Below are positions 62,949 through 64,000 of a DNA stretch of 64,000 nucleotides, piece by piece. Each line of letters starts with the position of its first letter. Position 1 is the stretch's first letter. Position numbers and translations under genes: made by a program. The DNA is from Paenibacillus sp. FSL H8-0079 (GTDB lineage: Bacteria > Bacillota > Bacilli > Paenibacillales > Paenibacillaceae), in assembly GCF_037991315.1 (NCBI RefSeq), contig NZ_CP150300.1, forward strand, positions 4,774,001 through 4,838,000, given 5' to 3'. The notes under the pieces are model-generated. The model was not told where the DNA came from and did not search any database. It saw only the letters and a list, made by a program, of their open reading frames with translations.

Positions 62949-64000
62949 ATGATTACTTCAACACACAGCCCGACTCCTCAGCAACTCTGGGGAAGATCAT
63001 TCATTTTTATCATGTTAGCCAACGCATTATTGTTCATGGCCTTTGAAATGTTGCTTCCCACCTTACCTTTATTCGTTTCAAGTTTGGGTGGAGAAGCTTC
63101 CCAGATTGGGCTTGTTACTGGCATATTTATGTTCTCTGCCATCTTGATTCGGCCCTTCACATCTGTTTTGGCAGCTCGAATAGATAAAAAATATCTCTTG
63201 ATTATTGGCATCACCATCTGTGCATTAATGACTGGCGCATACTACCTATCGTCAGGTATCTGGATGATCCTCGTGTTCCGGGTAATTCATGGATTTGGAT
63301 TTGGTTTGGCAACGACATATTTTGCGACGATAGCTACAGAAAACATACCCAGGGATCGCCGGGGAGAAGGTATGGGGTACTTTGGGGTAGGGGAAACCGT
63401 CGCTATATCCATTGGTCCGCTGATCGGCACCAGCCTGTTGTTTCAATACGATTATCAGAGCCTGTTTATGGGAGGCATGTGCATTTTGCTGTTAGCACTT
63501 CTGATGGCCGTGTTTGTATCCAGAAAGCCCAGACCGTTATCTGGTAGCGAAAGCTCTGACCTTCCTGCTGCGACCGTCAAGTTGATTGAAAAGAAAGTAC
63601 TGTTCCCTTCGTTGTTGATCATGCTGGTTGGCATTGCGGCCGGCTCAATCATGTCCTTTGTAGCTTTATTTGCTGCGGAAAGAGGGTTCAACAATGTCGC
63701 CTGGTTTTTCTTTATCGTCGCCATCGCCAGCTTCGCCGTCCGACTGTTCTCTGGTAAAATGTTTGATCGATGGGGACCAGGCTCCGTGTTATTGCCTTCT
63801 GCGGTGTTTGCAATCGCAGGACTACTGGTTCTGATTATCGCCCAGAGTGATGTTCAATTCCTGATCGCTGGCGCGTTATACGGCTTTGGCTTTGGTGCCA
63901 TATTCCCGGCTATTCAGACCTGGTGTGTGAATCTTGTAGAAGAACATGAGCATGAAAATGCGATGGCTTCCTTCTTTAATTTTTTTGACCTCGGGATTGG
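62949..64000 (+). CDS. MFS transporter, truncated by the window edge
   Basis: The frame opens at ATG 62949 with GGAGG 6 nt upstream and runs past the end of the window without a stop (350 codons seen). It reads as a major facilitator: helix 1 MLANALLFMAFEMLLPTLP, motif A-like region RPFTSVLAARIDKKYLL, and FGFGLATTYF in helix 4. Similar proteins include YfkF/YttB-like exporters and the staphylopine-type metallophore exporter CntE. No metallophore genes are visible here, so the substrate is left open. It is divergent from rsbQ. Confidence 0.82.
   Translation, partial: MITSTHSPTPQQLWGRSFIFIMLANALLFMAFEMLLPTLPLFVSSLGGEASQIGLVTGIFMFSAILIRPFTSVLAARIDKKYLLIIGITICALMTGAYYLSSGIWMILVFRVIHGFGFGLATTYFATIATENIPRDRRGEGMGYFGVGETVAISIGPLIGTSLLFQYDYQSLFMGGMCILLLALLMAVFVSRKPRPLSGSESSDLPAATVKLIEKKVLFPSLLIMLVGIAAGSIMSFVALFAAERGFNNVAWFFFIVAIASFAVRLFSGKMFDRWGPGSVLLPSAVFAIAGLLVLIIAQSDVQFLIAGALYGFGFGAIFPAIQTWCVNLVEEHEHENAMASFFNFFDLGI

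Noticed and set aside
62949..64000. Naming the last gene cntE (metallophore exporter)
   Set aside because: No metallophore synthesis or opp-type uptake genes are visible and the gene is cut by the window edge, so only the MFS family is supported.

Overview
The window looks like chromosomal DNA of an endospore-forming, low-to-mid GC Bacillota, most likely Paenibacillus or a close relative. It carries a sporulation sigma-K gene, a BclB-type collagen-like spore-surface protein, several FeuA/FecB-like lipoproteins, and regulators resembling Bacillus Btr (an AraC domain fused to a siderophore-binding domain). Ribosome binding sites are strong and purine-rich, GTG and TTG starts are common, and nine Fur-box-like operators of the 7-1-7 type (TGATAAT-n-ATTATCA) are present. 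Taxonomy is inferred; no rRNA or tRNA gene was seen.

Layout. 1-15 kb is mostly housekeeping and accessory genes: serine hydrolase, CycA-like permease, sigK, MFS exporter with ADP-ribosylglycohydrolase, a HAD phosphatase with mtlD, cell-envelope lipoproteins, a polysaccharide deacetylase, an EamA transporter, a sulfurtransferase, and an Xre/DUF2975 pair. 15-28 kb and 34-48 kb form an iron-siderophore region interrupted by spore-surface proteins, a DapA-family/AraC pair, an SDR, two chemoreceptors and an aminotransferase. 48-64 kb returns to mixed genes: an odd PTS permease, a tocopherol-cyclase-like protein, the hybrid cluster protein, a Ca-type P-ATPase, MFS exporters, a frameshifted DUF2625 gene, a beta-helix lipoprotein, and an RsbQ / PAS-GGDEF pair.

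The standout is the iron region. It holds four free-standing siderophore-binding lipoproteins, one double-length FecCD permease, and five AraC regulators that carry a siderophore-binding domain. In three loci (about 16.6-19.3, 40.5-43.6 and 44.7-48.5 kb) a regulator with a cytosolic binding domain sits beside a free lipoprotein whose sequence matches that domain. In two other loci (19.6-21.6 and 26.2-28.2 kb) AraC and lipoprotein are one open frame. In these the lipoprotein signal peptide, a perfect Fur box, a ribosome binding site and an ATG lie inside the frame. Each could yield both a membrane-anchored AraC sensor and a separately Fur-controlled lipoprotein. The linker is the same length in both and the Fur box is read as the same peptide. 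I consider this nested regulator/receptor gene the best candidate for an undescribed system.

How they work together (inference): Fur represses under iron sufficiency. On iron limitation the lipoproteins capture ferric siderophores, the binding domains of the AraC proteins report which siderophore is present, and each regulator induces its own receptor. No ABC ATPase is in the window and only one permease, so most receptors must share transport parts encoded elsewhere.
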